A model generated the notes under the pieces. It worked only from the letters and a program-made list of their open reading frames with translations. It did not search any database and had not been told where the DNA came from. A stretch of 64,000 nt of DNA from Lunularia cruciata (lineage: Eukaryota > Streptophyta > Marchantiopsida > Lunulariales > Lunulariaceae): assembly GCA_948567375.1 (NCBI GenBank), contig OX419762.1:19026727-19090726 (forward strand). Direction: 5' to 3'. Positions 33,706-45,443 of the stretch are shown here, in pieces. Position 1 is the first letter of the stretch, and every line of letters begins with the position of its first letter. The position numbers were made by a program, and so were the translations under genes.

Positions 33706-36162
33706 GTAGTACTTTTGACACCCACCTCAAAGCACAGGCTTTACAATGTTCCGTCACCTCTGTTCTCAAAACAGCTTGCCTTCTTGTAAGAGAGCGTTAA
33801 TACCCTCAATTGACCCATGAACAGAATTGAGTAACTTTAACAAAATACATCCGATCAATTTCGTTTCGATAAATGTACACTCTTGAATGGAGGAAACAAT
33901 TATTCCCTGTACAGATTTGCTACCATACCTCAAAAGGTTGCATGATCAGCTTTTACTCCTGTGAAATCATGGCCACAATGCCGAGAAAAGTCTACGATAT
34001 TTGAACTCCGATATTTGAGAAAGACTTAGTACACTTGTCCAAGTGCTAATTTTGACCCGAAAAACAGCCAAACAGCCACTTTTTCACCGTAATTCCGTAA
34101 TTCCGCGAAGTCCAAGGTTAGAAGCTCATCCTTCGGAACTTGTCCGATTCCACATTCAATTAAAGTCGTAGTGGTGCGTAGTGGGCCAGGCTAGCTTAAC
34201 GACAGCGTCAGGAGAAGATCGAGGCACGTCGTAACCAATCGAACCGCTGGCCGAGTACTAGTGCCTCCTATGGGATGTACTTAGGGGCCACTGCATCAGC
34301 GGAGAATACTGGACCCCATTCGGCAGTTCTAGAAAGGTGAAGAATCAAATGAGAACCTACGAACGTTCTTTACCACCATCTGATGCAAAGAAGTTGACAA
34401 CAGTCCCTCAAAACAGTTCTCCACCTTTCCTCCGGGAATTTTGTTCCTGCCGCTGAGGTTACTATCACTGTTCTTACCAATTTCAGCTGCACCAGGGTAA
34501 CTCATTGCCACCTATATTGGAGCAGAATCAAACTTGACCAAGCCTCCAACCACAATACCACAAAGAGTGCCCAAGGGTGGTGTCCTCGGGACAGTTTGTC
34601 CATGAACACCAGTGCAATCCACAAGTAACAGAACCTCTCGATCGTGCCAACCCTTTAGTGTCTGAAACCTTAAGTATGGATACCCTATTGTCACATGGAA
34701 TATTACTTCCACTGTTTCTGATCGAGAGCTGGTTGAAGCTAGCTTTAGCAGGTCAAATTAAAGTGTGCTGTAATTAATATACTTGTGCTTGATCTCGTGC
34801 TGCTGTCATATATTACTCACAAAAGACTGCAATTTTGTTCGGTATAGATGCACAGCTGATGGGTTGGACAATAGTTGTGAAGCTAATAATGTACATTACC
34901 ACCTGCACTAGTTGCAGGTGTCATGAAGTACGAGCCAATTGAAGGAGGTAATAAAATCTTAGTGGTCATACAGGTCTGGGCCTGATGAATATCATGCTTT
35001 CACTCGGAATGATAAATGCTGTTTGATAATAGGAAGAAATTGGCACTGTTCACGCTTAAACACATTGCTGTGCACGAGCGTGTGTTGTCAGCTAGCATAT
35101 ACTATAAAGAGGTGATGCACACTAGAAAAATATTGACAGTTGTCAGCTGAGCAGTCACAGGTCTGTACCCACGATAGCTGATGTTTGCTGATTCCTTGCA
35201 TTTTGCCCAACATTGACGACGATCCAGCAGGTGAACCAGCACAAAGGAACCTACATTGACCCTTGTTTTCTTCCAGACATCTGCGCACCCAGCCGTCAAA
35301 TTGAATCATTTATTTTAATTAATTTTGTTGGTCCAAGAGCTATGCTTGCCTCGCCTGTGACAGAAGTCCCTCAGTTGAACGGAGTTCAAGGTATAGGGGA
35401 CTTAATAGAATGGGAATGTAAGCGATTTTAGCTATGTGAGATGCTCGGATTTCATTTTGATCGACAACGACGTTCAGGAACGCTTGTGATTCCTGTGGAG
35501 AAGGTGCCACAAATGATATACCCCAAGTATGGCATCCTCCATGGATTAAAGTTATGGACTTGGAACTAGATTGAGAAACTGGTTCCATTGTCGGTAGATC
35601 CGAGCTCTAGAATTTGGGTAGCAACTTGATGTTGCTGGTTGGATCCTGGGCAGAGCTGGTGCGCATCTGACAATGTTGGATCTGAATCTTGTCAATCAGA
35701 AACTCAGAATCGTCGCAGGTGATTCGGCATTTGGCTTTTCGTGGTTGATGATGTTAACCTGGTGAGGAATTTCAGTTACTGTAATTGGAGACCAACTGGG
35801 TATGTTCACGAATTCTCGTCAAGTTGTTTCTAAATCTCATTCATATGGACATAAGTTGGTAGGTCTCCCATGGATAGGGGATGTCTAGATTCAACTTCCG
35901 TTGCCTGCCAATTGAAGATTATAGCCATTGGTCAATCTACCACTTGAGAACTAGAAAGCAACATTATCAATGGCCCGGGGAAGTGGATTTGAACACACAA
36001 ACTTTGAATGAATAACGATGTAAGAGGGTCCAGGAGGTCCAATTTTAATCATCTTCTGAAGTTTCTGTATCAGGATTCTTATGACGGTATCTGCGGATAT
36101 ATAACTTGAGCTGGGGAGGGGAGAGGAACTGATTCCATCATCAGATTAAGTCCGTTCGTCAA
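33706..36162. other. Intergenic, no gene recognised
   Basis: Short frames only. On the minus strand 34,712-34,329 two frames abut across one TAG (GIVVGGLVKFDSAPI, then VAMSYPGAAEIGKN) with splice-like signals around them. I recognise no domain and cannot build a gene. The interval should also contain the promoter of ARM gene 2. Confidence 0.35.
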
Positions 36163-39100
36163 ATGGCACATTCCAACGAAAAGATGGAGGTACTTCTTTC
36201 AACAATTAAGAACCTCGATCACTCAGATTGTTCGTAGACAAGATGGGTGGGTTCTCCAAACCCCCACCACGAAACTGCAAACATGAAATTGCGAACTCAG
36301 AAATCTACCTAACCTGAAATTGCAGGATGCGGAGGTTCAGGTACCGAGGAGATACGAGAAGACCCCAAATTCATCGAGCGGCAATCTCAAGGCACTGGAG
36401 AATAGTACTTCTGAATCCTCCAATGAACAAGACGCACCGGGTGAGTTGAGAATTTCACTTTGGGCTTCTCTCTACTGCTTCTTCTTCTTCTCCCCGCAAT
36501 GAGCTTATCCTCAGTCAGCTTTAGAGGAAACGTGTCAGCTCCAGAGCCCAGGAGCTACAAAGCATTGCACATACGAAATGCGGGGGATTCAAACAAGTTT
36601 GCTTCTCTATTCCTCTTCGCTAGGAAGTTTGGAAATGGCATCAGGATAGAAAGTCAGGTGCTTTCCTGATTGGCACTAATTTCAATGTAATAAATTGAGC
36701 ATTAATAAGGGCACATTCATTGTTCTGTGTTCGAAGAGTGGGATCGGTATTCCTGACCTTCTTTGACTCTTGAGGGTCTCAACCATGATGGTTTCATCAG
36801 TTTATAGTTCCTAATGCTTGATTCTTGTAAGAGGCCACTTGAACCTCAAATTATCTATCCACAGCAACGTAACTTCCTGCCCAAGTATCCCCTAGCTCCT
36901 CCATTCCGAACGCAAATATACCTGAGTTTATCTTCATAACAATGCTAGACTAGAAGACAACGCGAGCATCCAGTTGTAGAATCATAAAAAATTTTACTCT
37001 GCAGAAGAATCTTGATTCCAATTCTACCGTTCATGGTACTTTGGGGCTAAACAAATTCCTTGTTTGCAGCTCTTCTGGTTGTAGCGTCTGTTTACTTCCT
37101 GCTCGTTTTGAATACGTGATTTGTCATTTTAGTCTCCGGTTTTCAGCCATTCCCTTACTATAGAAGACACGACTTTGTCGTCATGACCACCAGGAAAGAG
37201 AGATACATGACAAGATGTAAAACTTAGACGTCAGAAAGAGGCATGGAACAAACAGAAAAATGAAAAAGGAGAAAAGCCCCAGCCAAGAAACCAACATTCC
37301 TAATGAGAAATAAATAAAATATTTCCTTATCTTCGGACCAAAAGTTTTTCAACTTTGTCCGGTTTGTCAACCGCCGGACTGAGTTCATGGGAAGAAATAG
37401 ACCAACTGACCCGTATCCTAATTTCGAAAAGGTTTTCAGGGAAGCTGGCCGCTGATCTCGATCTTTGACAAGCACTCACAATCAAGTCACAAAACTGATC
37501 GAGATAGACATATAAGATACACTTATTCTGGCTAATCCATGACTCTTTGGTATGAGCTAGTCAGTGACCTTTGAGTCTAGGAATTGGAATGGCCTGCTGA
37601 ATGCTCACCTTTACTTATTCAGGTGTAGCTCCCTTGCTTGACGATACAAGTGTTGCACCTAACCTCTGAAGGGAGTCCAGTCGACATGCTCGATGGTTTT
37701 GAGATATGTGATTGTTGACATGTGCCTGTTTGTTCACACAATGCAGTGGTGGATGATGATAAGGTTGACAAGCTCTTTGGATACATCTCCAACGACTCAC
37801 CGAAAGATCTTCAGGTTGAAGGAGCAAGAGTCCTGGCAGAACGTGCTGAGGAGGAACCGCTGCAGATCTTGCAAAAAATGGGGCTTCTAGAAAGACTGGT
37901 GCAGCTGCTATGTAAAGGAGTGCCAGAGGACCTCCAGTCCCAGGTTGTACGAACGATCGGCAACCTAGCAGCGTGTACAGAGGAGACAAATGCAAGGCGC
38001 TACCTCGGTAAATATCCATACACTCTGGGGAGGCTCGTGGGTCTGCTCTCCAGTGATGTAGCCGAAAGTGTCCAATTCCAAGCAGCAAGAGCACTTGCAA
38101 ATCTAGCAGATGACGCGGACCTTAGGGTTAGGTTGGTAGGATTTCCTAAAGCTTTGGATAGACTAGTACACTTGCTATCCAAGGAAAGAACCTCATCAGA
38201 ACGAGTTCTCACGGAAGCTGCCAGAGCATTTGGAAATCTAGCGCTTGGAGATGTAGTGGGTGTGAAAGAAAAGTTGGCCGATTACCCCAACGCTTTGGAA
38301 AGGCTCGTCGGTCTGCTGTCCAGAGAGTCAAGCGAGACAGTTCAGTATGAAGCAGTTAGAGCTTTTTCTGTCCTGGCACAGAGTGAGACAGTCAGATCGA
38401 AGATGGCAGAAATACCTGGAGTTTTGGAGAGTTTGGTAGACTTGTTCTCCAGAGATGTATCAGAAAGAATGCAGAACGAGGCAACGAGAGCTTTTATCTA
38501 CTTCACTCAGGATGAAGAAGATTTAGAGAAGATGGCACAAATTCCAAGAGCTGTTGAGAATCTGGTGGAGTTACTGTCCAAAAATACTCGAGAAGATGTC
38601 CAATCGGAGGCCGCAACTGCCTTTGCTTTCCTATCATCTGAGGAGAAAAATGCTGCAAAAATGGCTCAAGTTCCCGGAGCTCTGTCAAACCTCGTCGACT
38701 TGTTATCAGACGAAACACCATTGGATCTTCAATTTCTTGTAGCTGTCAGTTTTGTCAATCTCACTGCTGAAAAAGATAATAGAATCAAAATAGCAACATT
38801 TCCAAAGGCTGTTGAGAGACTGGTAGGTTCTTGTTCACATGATGAACTTCGGAAGGATGTGACGAAGTCAGCTGCAGAGGCCTTGGCTAACCTAGCTCTT
38901 GAAGTAGAAAATAGGACAAAGCTGGCAGAAGTGCCAAAACTTTTTGAAACGTTGGTGAGTTTGCTCTCTCTTGATACCCCGGAAGGAGTGCAACTCGAAG
39001 CTGCAAAGGCCATCCACAATCTTGCAATTGCTGAGGAGAATCGGGACAAGATAGCAGAAGTACCTGGAGCTCTTGAGAGGCTGGTGGATCTTCTGTCCGA

Positions 39101-39434
39101 AGATGTGGCAGAAGGAGTTCAAGCTGAAGCTGCAGAAGCTTTTGCTTACCTAAGTAGTATCTCGTCAAACAAGGTGAAGATGGCGGCAATTCCTAACGCT
39201 CTCGGCAGTTTGGTAAGACTCCTGTCAGTAGATGCACCTGAAGAGGTTCAACCTCATGCAGCCAATGCTTTCATTGAACTTGCGAAAGCGCAAGAGAACC
39301 AAGTGACAATGGCAACATATCCCCTAGCTCTCATGAAACTTAAGACCCTTAGCTTGTCCGATGAAGTGAGCCAAAGTGTTCGGAAAAAAGCAGCAGAAGC
39401 TTATACTTTGTTAAGCAAGGTGGCAAAGAGTTGA
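36163..39434 (+). CDS. Armadillo-type repeat protein 2 (three exons)
   Basis: Model: exon 1 36163-36189 (MAHSNEKME), exon 2 36326-36440 (DAEVQVPRRYEKTPNS... ending NEQDAP), exon 3 37747-39434. Introns of 136 and 1,306 nt are GT-AG and phases agree, giving 609 residues. The N-terminal 50 residues are polar and Ser/Asn-rich. From about residue 52 (VVDDDKVDKLFGYIS) a degenerate repeat is followed by about 12 regular ARM repeats of 42-43 residues like those of the gene at 31.8 kb (GALERLVDLLSEDVAEGVQ). The two genes are tandem paralogues in the same orientation, about 2.5 kb apart. Exon 3 is open a few codons further upstream without ATG, which is why I place an acceptor at 37,746. Exons 1 and 2 are inferred from splice signals and phase only. 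A solenoid scaffold is likely; partner unknown. Confidence 0.75.
36441..37746 (+). other. Long second intron of ARM gene 2
   Basis: A 1,306-nt interval from GTGAGT to ATGCAG. Nothing coding is recognised inside. An alternative acceptor at 37,622 (TATTCAG) would lead immediately to a stop in the frame needed, so 37,746 is preferred. Confidence 0.5.
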
Positions 39435-42400
39435 GTTGTGGTTAGGTCCAGCCTGATGTCTACAAGAAGTTCTTCACTAATTAAGTACCGATCTGCAGCA
39501 GACTGTGGTACTAGTTATCTTCCACCGAAGCCAGGAACATTTAGTTTCCATCAACTGGTCTGTAAAAAATGCTTCTCCTCATGTAAACTAACTAAGCGTT
39601 CAGGAACTTGTAACCTCGTAACACATACTAGACGAAGTTCAAGATGACCTAGATTTCATACTTTAGACGTGTTTCCAGAAATCAAAATTGCTCTGGAACT
39701 GGAACAGAGGTCGGTCACCGGCGGATTCCAACATACAGCATCATCCGGAGAGAGGAAGGGTGGAGATAGCATGACCGGGAGGGATTAAGGCAGATTAGAC
39801 GATGGAAGGGCAATTAGTCCCAAACAATGGCTGCAAACAAACGCACCTCATGGATGTCATTCCTACCAGCTGTTTGAAGGATAACGAGGAGAACTATTGG
39901 AGAACTGGCAGGTTCAAGGATCACTCACCCTTGCTCGTGCTCGTCGAGATTCAATGCAATGAATTTCAGAACCTTCTACCGTAGAGCCATCACACCATCT
40001 TGCCGATTGTGGAGGCCATGACCACTTCTTTTCAGTTAAATAGCCTTTCTAAAAGTTTATCCGCCCTGCACTTGTCATCAATGTATATACTCCCGACACA
40101 AACGTTCATCATGAATGTTTCTACTCGATAAATCGCCTTTCTTGGTCAAACCAAAGCTCCACGCAATGAAGAACGGTCATGGGGTTTCCTACACATGCTA
40201 TGAAATTTGTGAAAATTTGTAGAGAGGGTATTCACATGATCATCATGATGTTTCGTACGTAGATTTCTCTATCCTGTCAGTTCTCATGTTGTTTTTTGAT
40301 AGTGATACACTTTGGGTAATTTTTAAGTAGATTTCTTCTGTAATATGAATATTTGATGTTGAGCAAAATATATGTAGTGTATTGCTTTCCTACAAAGACT
40401 TCTGTTTGAGAAAGACAACCACCGTATTACAAACAAAATACAAACATTCATTTAAGACTTTTATTCATATCTTTTCTGTGCATATTGACTGCTTACGTGT
40501 GCCTATAAACCCAACTTTGTGACAAAGGTTGAGCCCTTGGAGCTACTGACTTATGGTACACTCTTGCTCAAAGAGAAAAAACATTGCATTTAACAAAATT
40601 TTCTGAGCTTTTAGAACCAACAAGATAAGATTGGTGGGACGTTTTGGTCAAGTTGTTTTTGCCTCATCAATTAATGTTCTAATGGTTAATGCATCAGGTT
40701 GGTCCTATTTATATATTTAATTACAAAGACAGTTTTACTTCATCAATTAATGTTTAAATGGTTAATGCACCATTTTGGTCTTATTTGATTATCTAATGAC
40801 CAAAATAGTTTCACTTTATTTTGTCATGCACACATGAAAATTCTGAATCTTATTTGAATTATTTCTTAATACTCTCGCTGTTGACGCTAAGAAGAAGCTG
40901 CATCAACTAAGCTAATATTCTAGGTAGTGCCATGAGTCTCCGTAAAGTACAGAATATGAAAAAGCAACATTGTTATTGACTAACTATCTCTCTATAGCAA
41001 ACTTAATTGAACTTCTAACAAGAGGATCTACTTCGTAAAGACAACAATACTTCCTTAGTATGTTACTGCAGAACTTAATTGATAATATTGTCAATGAAGT
41101 TAAAACATATGTTGAGACTTTTGATGCTTTTAGAAAGAAGTAATTAACCCTAAAATTCTACCATGCTATTCCATCAATAAATAGAATAGTGCTTTATTAT
41201 TTTTATTGTTTTTTCTCAATTAAAATGTTGACTATTTCCTCAAAACGCTTAACTTACCTTATAATATAATGTAGTTTTATATAAGGGACGTCAACTATAT
41301 TTATTATGAAATTCTTAGCAAAAGTTTGTCGGCCTTGTCATTATAAGAGAAGGAACAAGCAATATTACAGACTTTGCTAATTAATTCATTGGCCCCATTG
41401 ATATGGTTTCTATAGTCAAAGGCTTTATATATAGGTAAAAACTTTAGAATAATAACAAACAACAAAAACTTAAGTTAGTTGTACTTGATTCAATGACATC
41501 TCGTGTACGATGGAAAGCAGGAAATCATCTAATGGTGCTATCGAATCTTAGTAAAAGAATTATTTTACCTATTGGAGAATATAATGTGTATTATTATGTT
41601 CAAATTCTAACCAGTTCGTACCCAAACACAACCATAGATCCTATATATTTTACAAGCTATCAAACTATATAAAATACCGAGTTTATAAGTTTAGCCAAAT
41701 GGCTAAATTTATATGACGTGGTAGTTGAAAGGTAGAAATGGAATCAGAACTTCATATTTTCAATATAGATTGAAATTGCTCAAAGCTACAAGCACTACAT
41801 GAATTGATGCTTCAGAATCTCTTAAATCATGAGAAGACAATGATTCTGACTGCCGTACTTAGCTTTGCTCTCGTAATGATTTCTTTATTGATCATATGAG
41901 AATTTTGAGATAATATTAACAAAAAGTTCGATTCAACTCCCGATATGTGAGAAAATTTTCTAATCTGAATCCTAATACACAACAGCTTTGCAATATATGA
42001 ATTTAAATCCTTTCATGGGTGTTGATCGTGAAGGAGCACGATCTATTTGATGTTTAAATATGCAAAGGTATCAGGTAAAAAACTACATACACAAACATTT
42101 GATTTTTAACTACAAAAATCCCTCTTGCTATGTAAATCTTGCAATTTTGAATTTAGAAAAAGCATGTAGTGAATTAAGACGTGATCAAACCTTCTCTAAT
42201 GGCGATCCTACTGCCAATGAGAGTGTACTTTAGAACTTATGGAAGAGCAACGACCTATGAGCAGGCTGCTTATAATAAGCGATAGACTAAATTACCTAAA
42301 TTAGTTTAATATAGGCTCCGTTCCAGAATTAATTTAGGCGATACACACATTTAGTCCAGATTGAAAGCAAATAAATGAGAATTAGAAATTCTTTTGGTGC

Positions 42401-44549
42401 GACAAGATGTGCTTTACACATCAATCTATAGATTGTAATACAAGATGCGAGGTTGGTACTCAGTTATCATAATCCGCAAGTTAATCTAAACTGCTTTGCC
42501 TGCAGCACACCTTTGAGTCCAAAGTCTGAAAGACTCTTTCAAAGGTGATCATCTTTCTCACACCTCAGAACAGAGAAGTCAGACTCCATTGTACTTGCGC
42601 TAGGAAATATAGTTGCAATGCCACCACAAAACTAGACCAAGCTTGGAAACCGAGCATTGGGTAAAGTCCATGCATTGTCAAAATATATGTTTTGGTTACA
42701 GCCATCAATGCACTCTTGCAACACATGCTCTCTTGCAACACATGCTCATTGCAATAAGCTCGAAGAAGAGCTTTATGCTCATCGACAACAATGTCTATTT
42801 GTGTGGCCGGGTATCGATGCTGCAAGCAAAAGCTCGGACTACAAGCCTTGCGAATGAAATCTGCAGCAGAGATGCAAACAAGTTTTACAACAAGAACTTG
42901 TTGTAAAACAGGTGGTAGTGCAAGTGGATTGATGAATGGCTGTTGTTTGCATAGCACGGCAAGACTATTCTCTTAATGCGAGCACATGCTTCAATAAAGA
43001 CTAGACTAACATCTTGCAACAACTCGTTATTAGAAACTCACAAGAATTACTTTAGTTCATTTAGGAGCCAGAAACCCCACCCACTTATCATAAGCATAAG
43101 CATAAGCCTGATCATATCTCGACGAGAGCAGTCTAATGGGGTTTTGCCATGGTGTGCAGGGGCCTTAATTTAGGCGCTAGAAACCCTACCCGCCTATTAT
43201 AAGCAGGCCTGCCTATGAGCATTGTTCTAAGTTCTCATGCATAGTCAATCTACGTGGAGGAAAGACGATTCAAGTGTCAAGATGAATCACAGATAACACA
43301 GTGGAAAATCTCCTGCACTGCTTATGCATGTCCTTTGCTTACATCGGGAAGAGAATTGTCAGTCATGTTGGAATTACCCTGAGTCTACTGTACTTGCCGG
43401 ATTCTGAAATGCTTTCAAGAATATGCCACCCAAACGATCTGTAGATGGTTTCTGGGTGATACGGTCTGTCAATGGTTTCCTGTGAAAAGAAGCAAGCCAC
43501 AGCTAAAACATGTAATGTAGATGACAACAGCTTTAGCCTCTTGCGATAGATTGTCCAAGTAAAATCACTGTGGTGACTTATGGGAGCGGGACCTGGGTCC
43601 TTGTTATACGCCCATCAAGCTTTTAGACCACGGACGCGGTTTATTGCGATCAATTGCATCATGTACCATCAATTTGCGACCACTACATCATGTACGAGTT
43701 TGTCTGTTGTCGAATTGGTGTTCTTTACATCACAGTTTACGTCTGTTTAATAGAAAGAAAGAGGTGACAGAATGTGGGCGTGGTGGGAGTTTCGTCCAAG
43801 GCTGACAGCAGAAGTAACTTATACGTTGCCTGATGGATATGTGTCAATAGTTCAAACCTTTACTGCTGTCTTTCAGTGCCTGTGCTGTCACACTGTTCTA
43901 CTAGTTGGTAAAACTTCCTGGAAGCGGTGCACCAGTTGCAAATAGTGGATGGTCTCGGTCACTTTTCCTCGAGGAAATATGTCCGTTGTTCCTCCGAATA
44001 CAGTGTTTAAATCGTGGTATGTTCAACCCCAAGGAATTTTGAATCTCGTGCAATTGGTAGTGAACGAACTGAGTGATTTGCCTAACAAGTATATTCACCA
44101 GTTAATTTTGAACTCATAAGAAGGCCGTCATCTCTGGTACAAGCAAACAGGTTTTCACCCCCAGAAGCCCCATCTCAGCGTCCACGCTTGGTCGATCTCC
44201 AATTTGGAAAGTTTAGGAGCTTTCCTCAAGTGGGGATCGATTCAAGCTGGGTGTACGTAAACTTGGATCAGACGATATTTTCTGTCACTCAGTCCTTCTA
44301 ACTTAAGGATTAGAAGGACCTGCCGGACTGAAGTGCGCGGCAACGGGTTTACCAATTCTGTCTCTACTCATCTTTAGGAACTTGGCTGAGAGGAGTACTT
44401 CGCTTCCAAGATCAGGTCCTCGTTCAGTGCAGTAACGTGAATCTTTTGCATTCCAGACGATGGTTTGATTTCATCTTGTAGTTTTGTAGTTACGATCGAG
44501 CAGACAAAGACTCTTTGAATCGTAAAGTTCGGAGAAGACGTTCCACACT
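39435..44549. other. 5.1-kb intergenic region, no gene recognised
   Basis: 40-42.3 kb is AT-rich with no frames of note. 42.5-43.2 kb has overlapping frames on both strands, the longest a 130-codon minus frame at 42,957-42,565 without a recognisable domain. A small tandem duplication of TTGCAACACATGCTC occurs at about 42,715-42,750. 43.3-44.5 kb is host-like in composition and should hold the promoter of the EF-hand gene. Confidence 0.4.
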
Positions 44550-45263
44550 ATGGCAGCAATGCAGTCTAATTCACAGGTTGCATTAGAGACCAGTGCTGCA
44601 TCGTGGTTGTGTCTGGCGAACACATGGTTCGTGAAAACTTTGACGAGCTTTAACCAATACAGCCAGAAAGAAGTCAAGACAAGTGCAGCCACAGACTCAC
44701 CTGCAGCCGGGACAAACAGCGCCCATCTCGTGCAAATCAAGGATGATGCATCACCGACACCAATGGCGTCAGATGTATCAGAAATGAGACGTGTGTTTCA
44801 AAAGATCGACGAAAACAACGATGGTCTCGTATGCGCTGATGATCTACTCCGATTCATGGCTCGACTGGGCTTTGAGATGTCGAAGGCAGAAGCAGCGTCA
44901 ACTCTCGACAGCGTGGATACCAACGGGGACGGAAGAATTGACTTTGACGAGTTTCTTTCTTTGCACATATCACTCTGTGCCGACTCAGCCAATAGCTCTA
45001 ACGCGGACATTCTGTCTGCATTCATTGACGAGGAAGAGGATGACAGCACATTGCTTGAAGCGTTCCGTGTGTTCGATAAGAACGAGGATGGGATCATTAC
45101 CGCTCAGGAACTGCAGACGGTCCTCTCGGACCTGGGATTTTCAGAAGGCAAGAGCTTGAAGAGTTGCGAGAGAATGATTGAAAATGCAGATGTGGATGGC
45201 AATGGGGTGATTGACATTCTTGCGTTTAAGGTAATGTTGAGCTCCAATTATCACTTCACCTAA
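44550..45263 (+). CDS. Calmodulin-like EF-hand protein
   Basis: An intronless 237-codon frame. The C-terminal part is a four-EF-hand calcium sensor: loops DENNDGLVCADD (87-98), DTNGDGRIDFDE (123-134), DKNEDGIITAQE (176-187) and DVDGNGVIDILA (214-225). Loops 2 and 3 are canonical. Loop 1 has Asp at position 12 instead of Glu. Loop 4 has Ala at position 12, losing the bidentate ligand, so it probably binds calcium poorly. The central linker (about 140-168) is acidic. The first 75 residues are an extension absent from calmodulin, with a hydrophobic patch (ASWLCLANTWFV, 17-28) that could be a membrane or transit signal. ATG at 44,550 is the first in frame. It should relay calcium signals to unknown targets, as plant CML proteins do. 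Confidence 0.9.
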   Translation: MAAMQSNSQVALETSAASWLCLANTWFVKTLTSFNQYSQKEVKTSAATDSPAAGTNSAHLVQIKDDASPTPMASDVSEMRRVFQKIDENNDGLVCADDLLRFMARLGFEMSKAEAASTLDSVDTNGDGRIDFDEFLSLHISLCADSANSSNADILSAFIDEEEDDSTLLEAFRVFDKNEDGIITAQELQTVLSDLGFSEGKSLKSCERMIENADVDGNGVIDILAFKVMLSSNYHFT

Positions 45264-45437
45264 GAGCAATGTGCAGACATTTGCACCAAATTGACCATCT
45301 AGTGTCCTTCAGCACTTTGTAACATATTTATTCATGCTGCTCTTTCAAGTCGACATAGTGTGGACTAGAGGTTATTACAGCATTTAAAGGGACGCGCCAT
45401 ACCTTCATGCTGATTTGGACTGCATGAAACATTCATG

Positions 45438-45443
45438 AATAAA
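45438..45443 (+). terminator. Possible poly(A) signal of the EF-hand gene
   Basis: AATAAA 175 nt after the stop codon. It is the only such hexamer I noticed in the near 3' flank. Confidence 0.35.

Noticed and set aside
37720-37746. Start of ARM gene 2 at the 5' end of the long open frame
   Set aside because: There is no ATG in that frame before the repeats, while splice signals and phase support joining to exons at 36,163 and 36,326.
42565-42957. A 130-codon minus-strand frame with an overlapping plus frame
   Set aside because: No recognisable domain, no splice partners, and open frames on both strands at once; not enough to call a gene.
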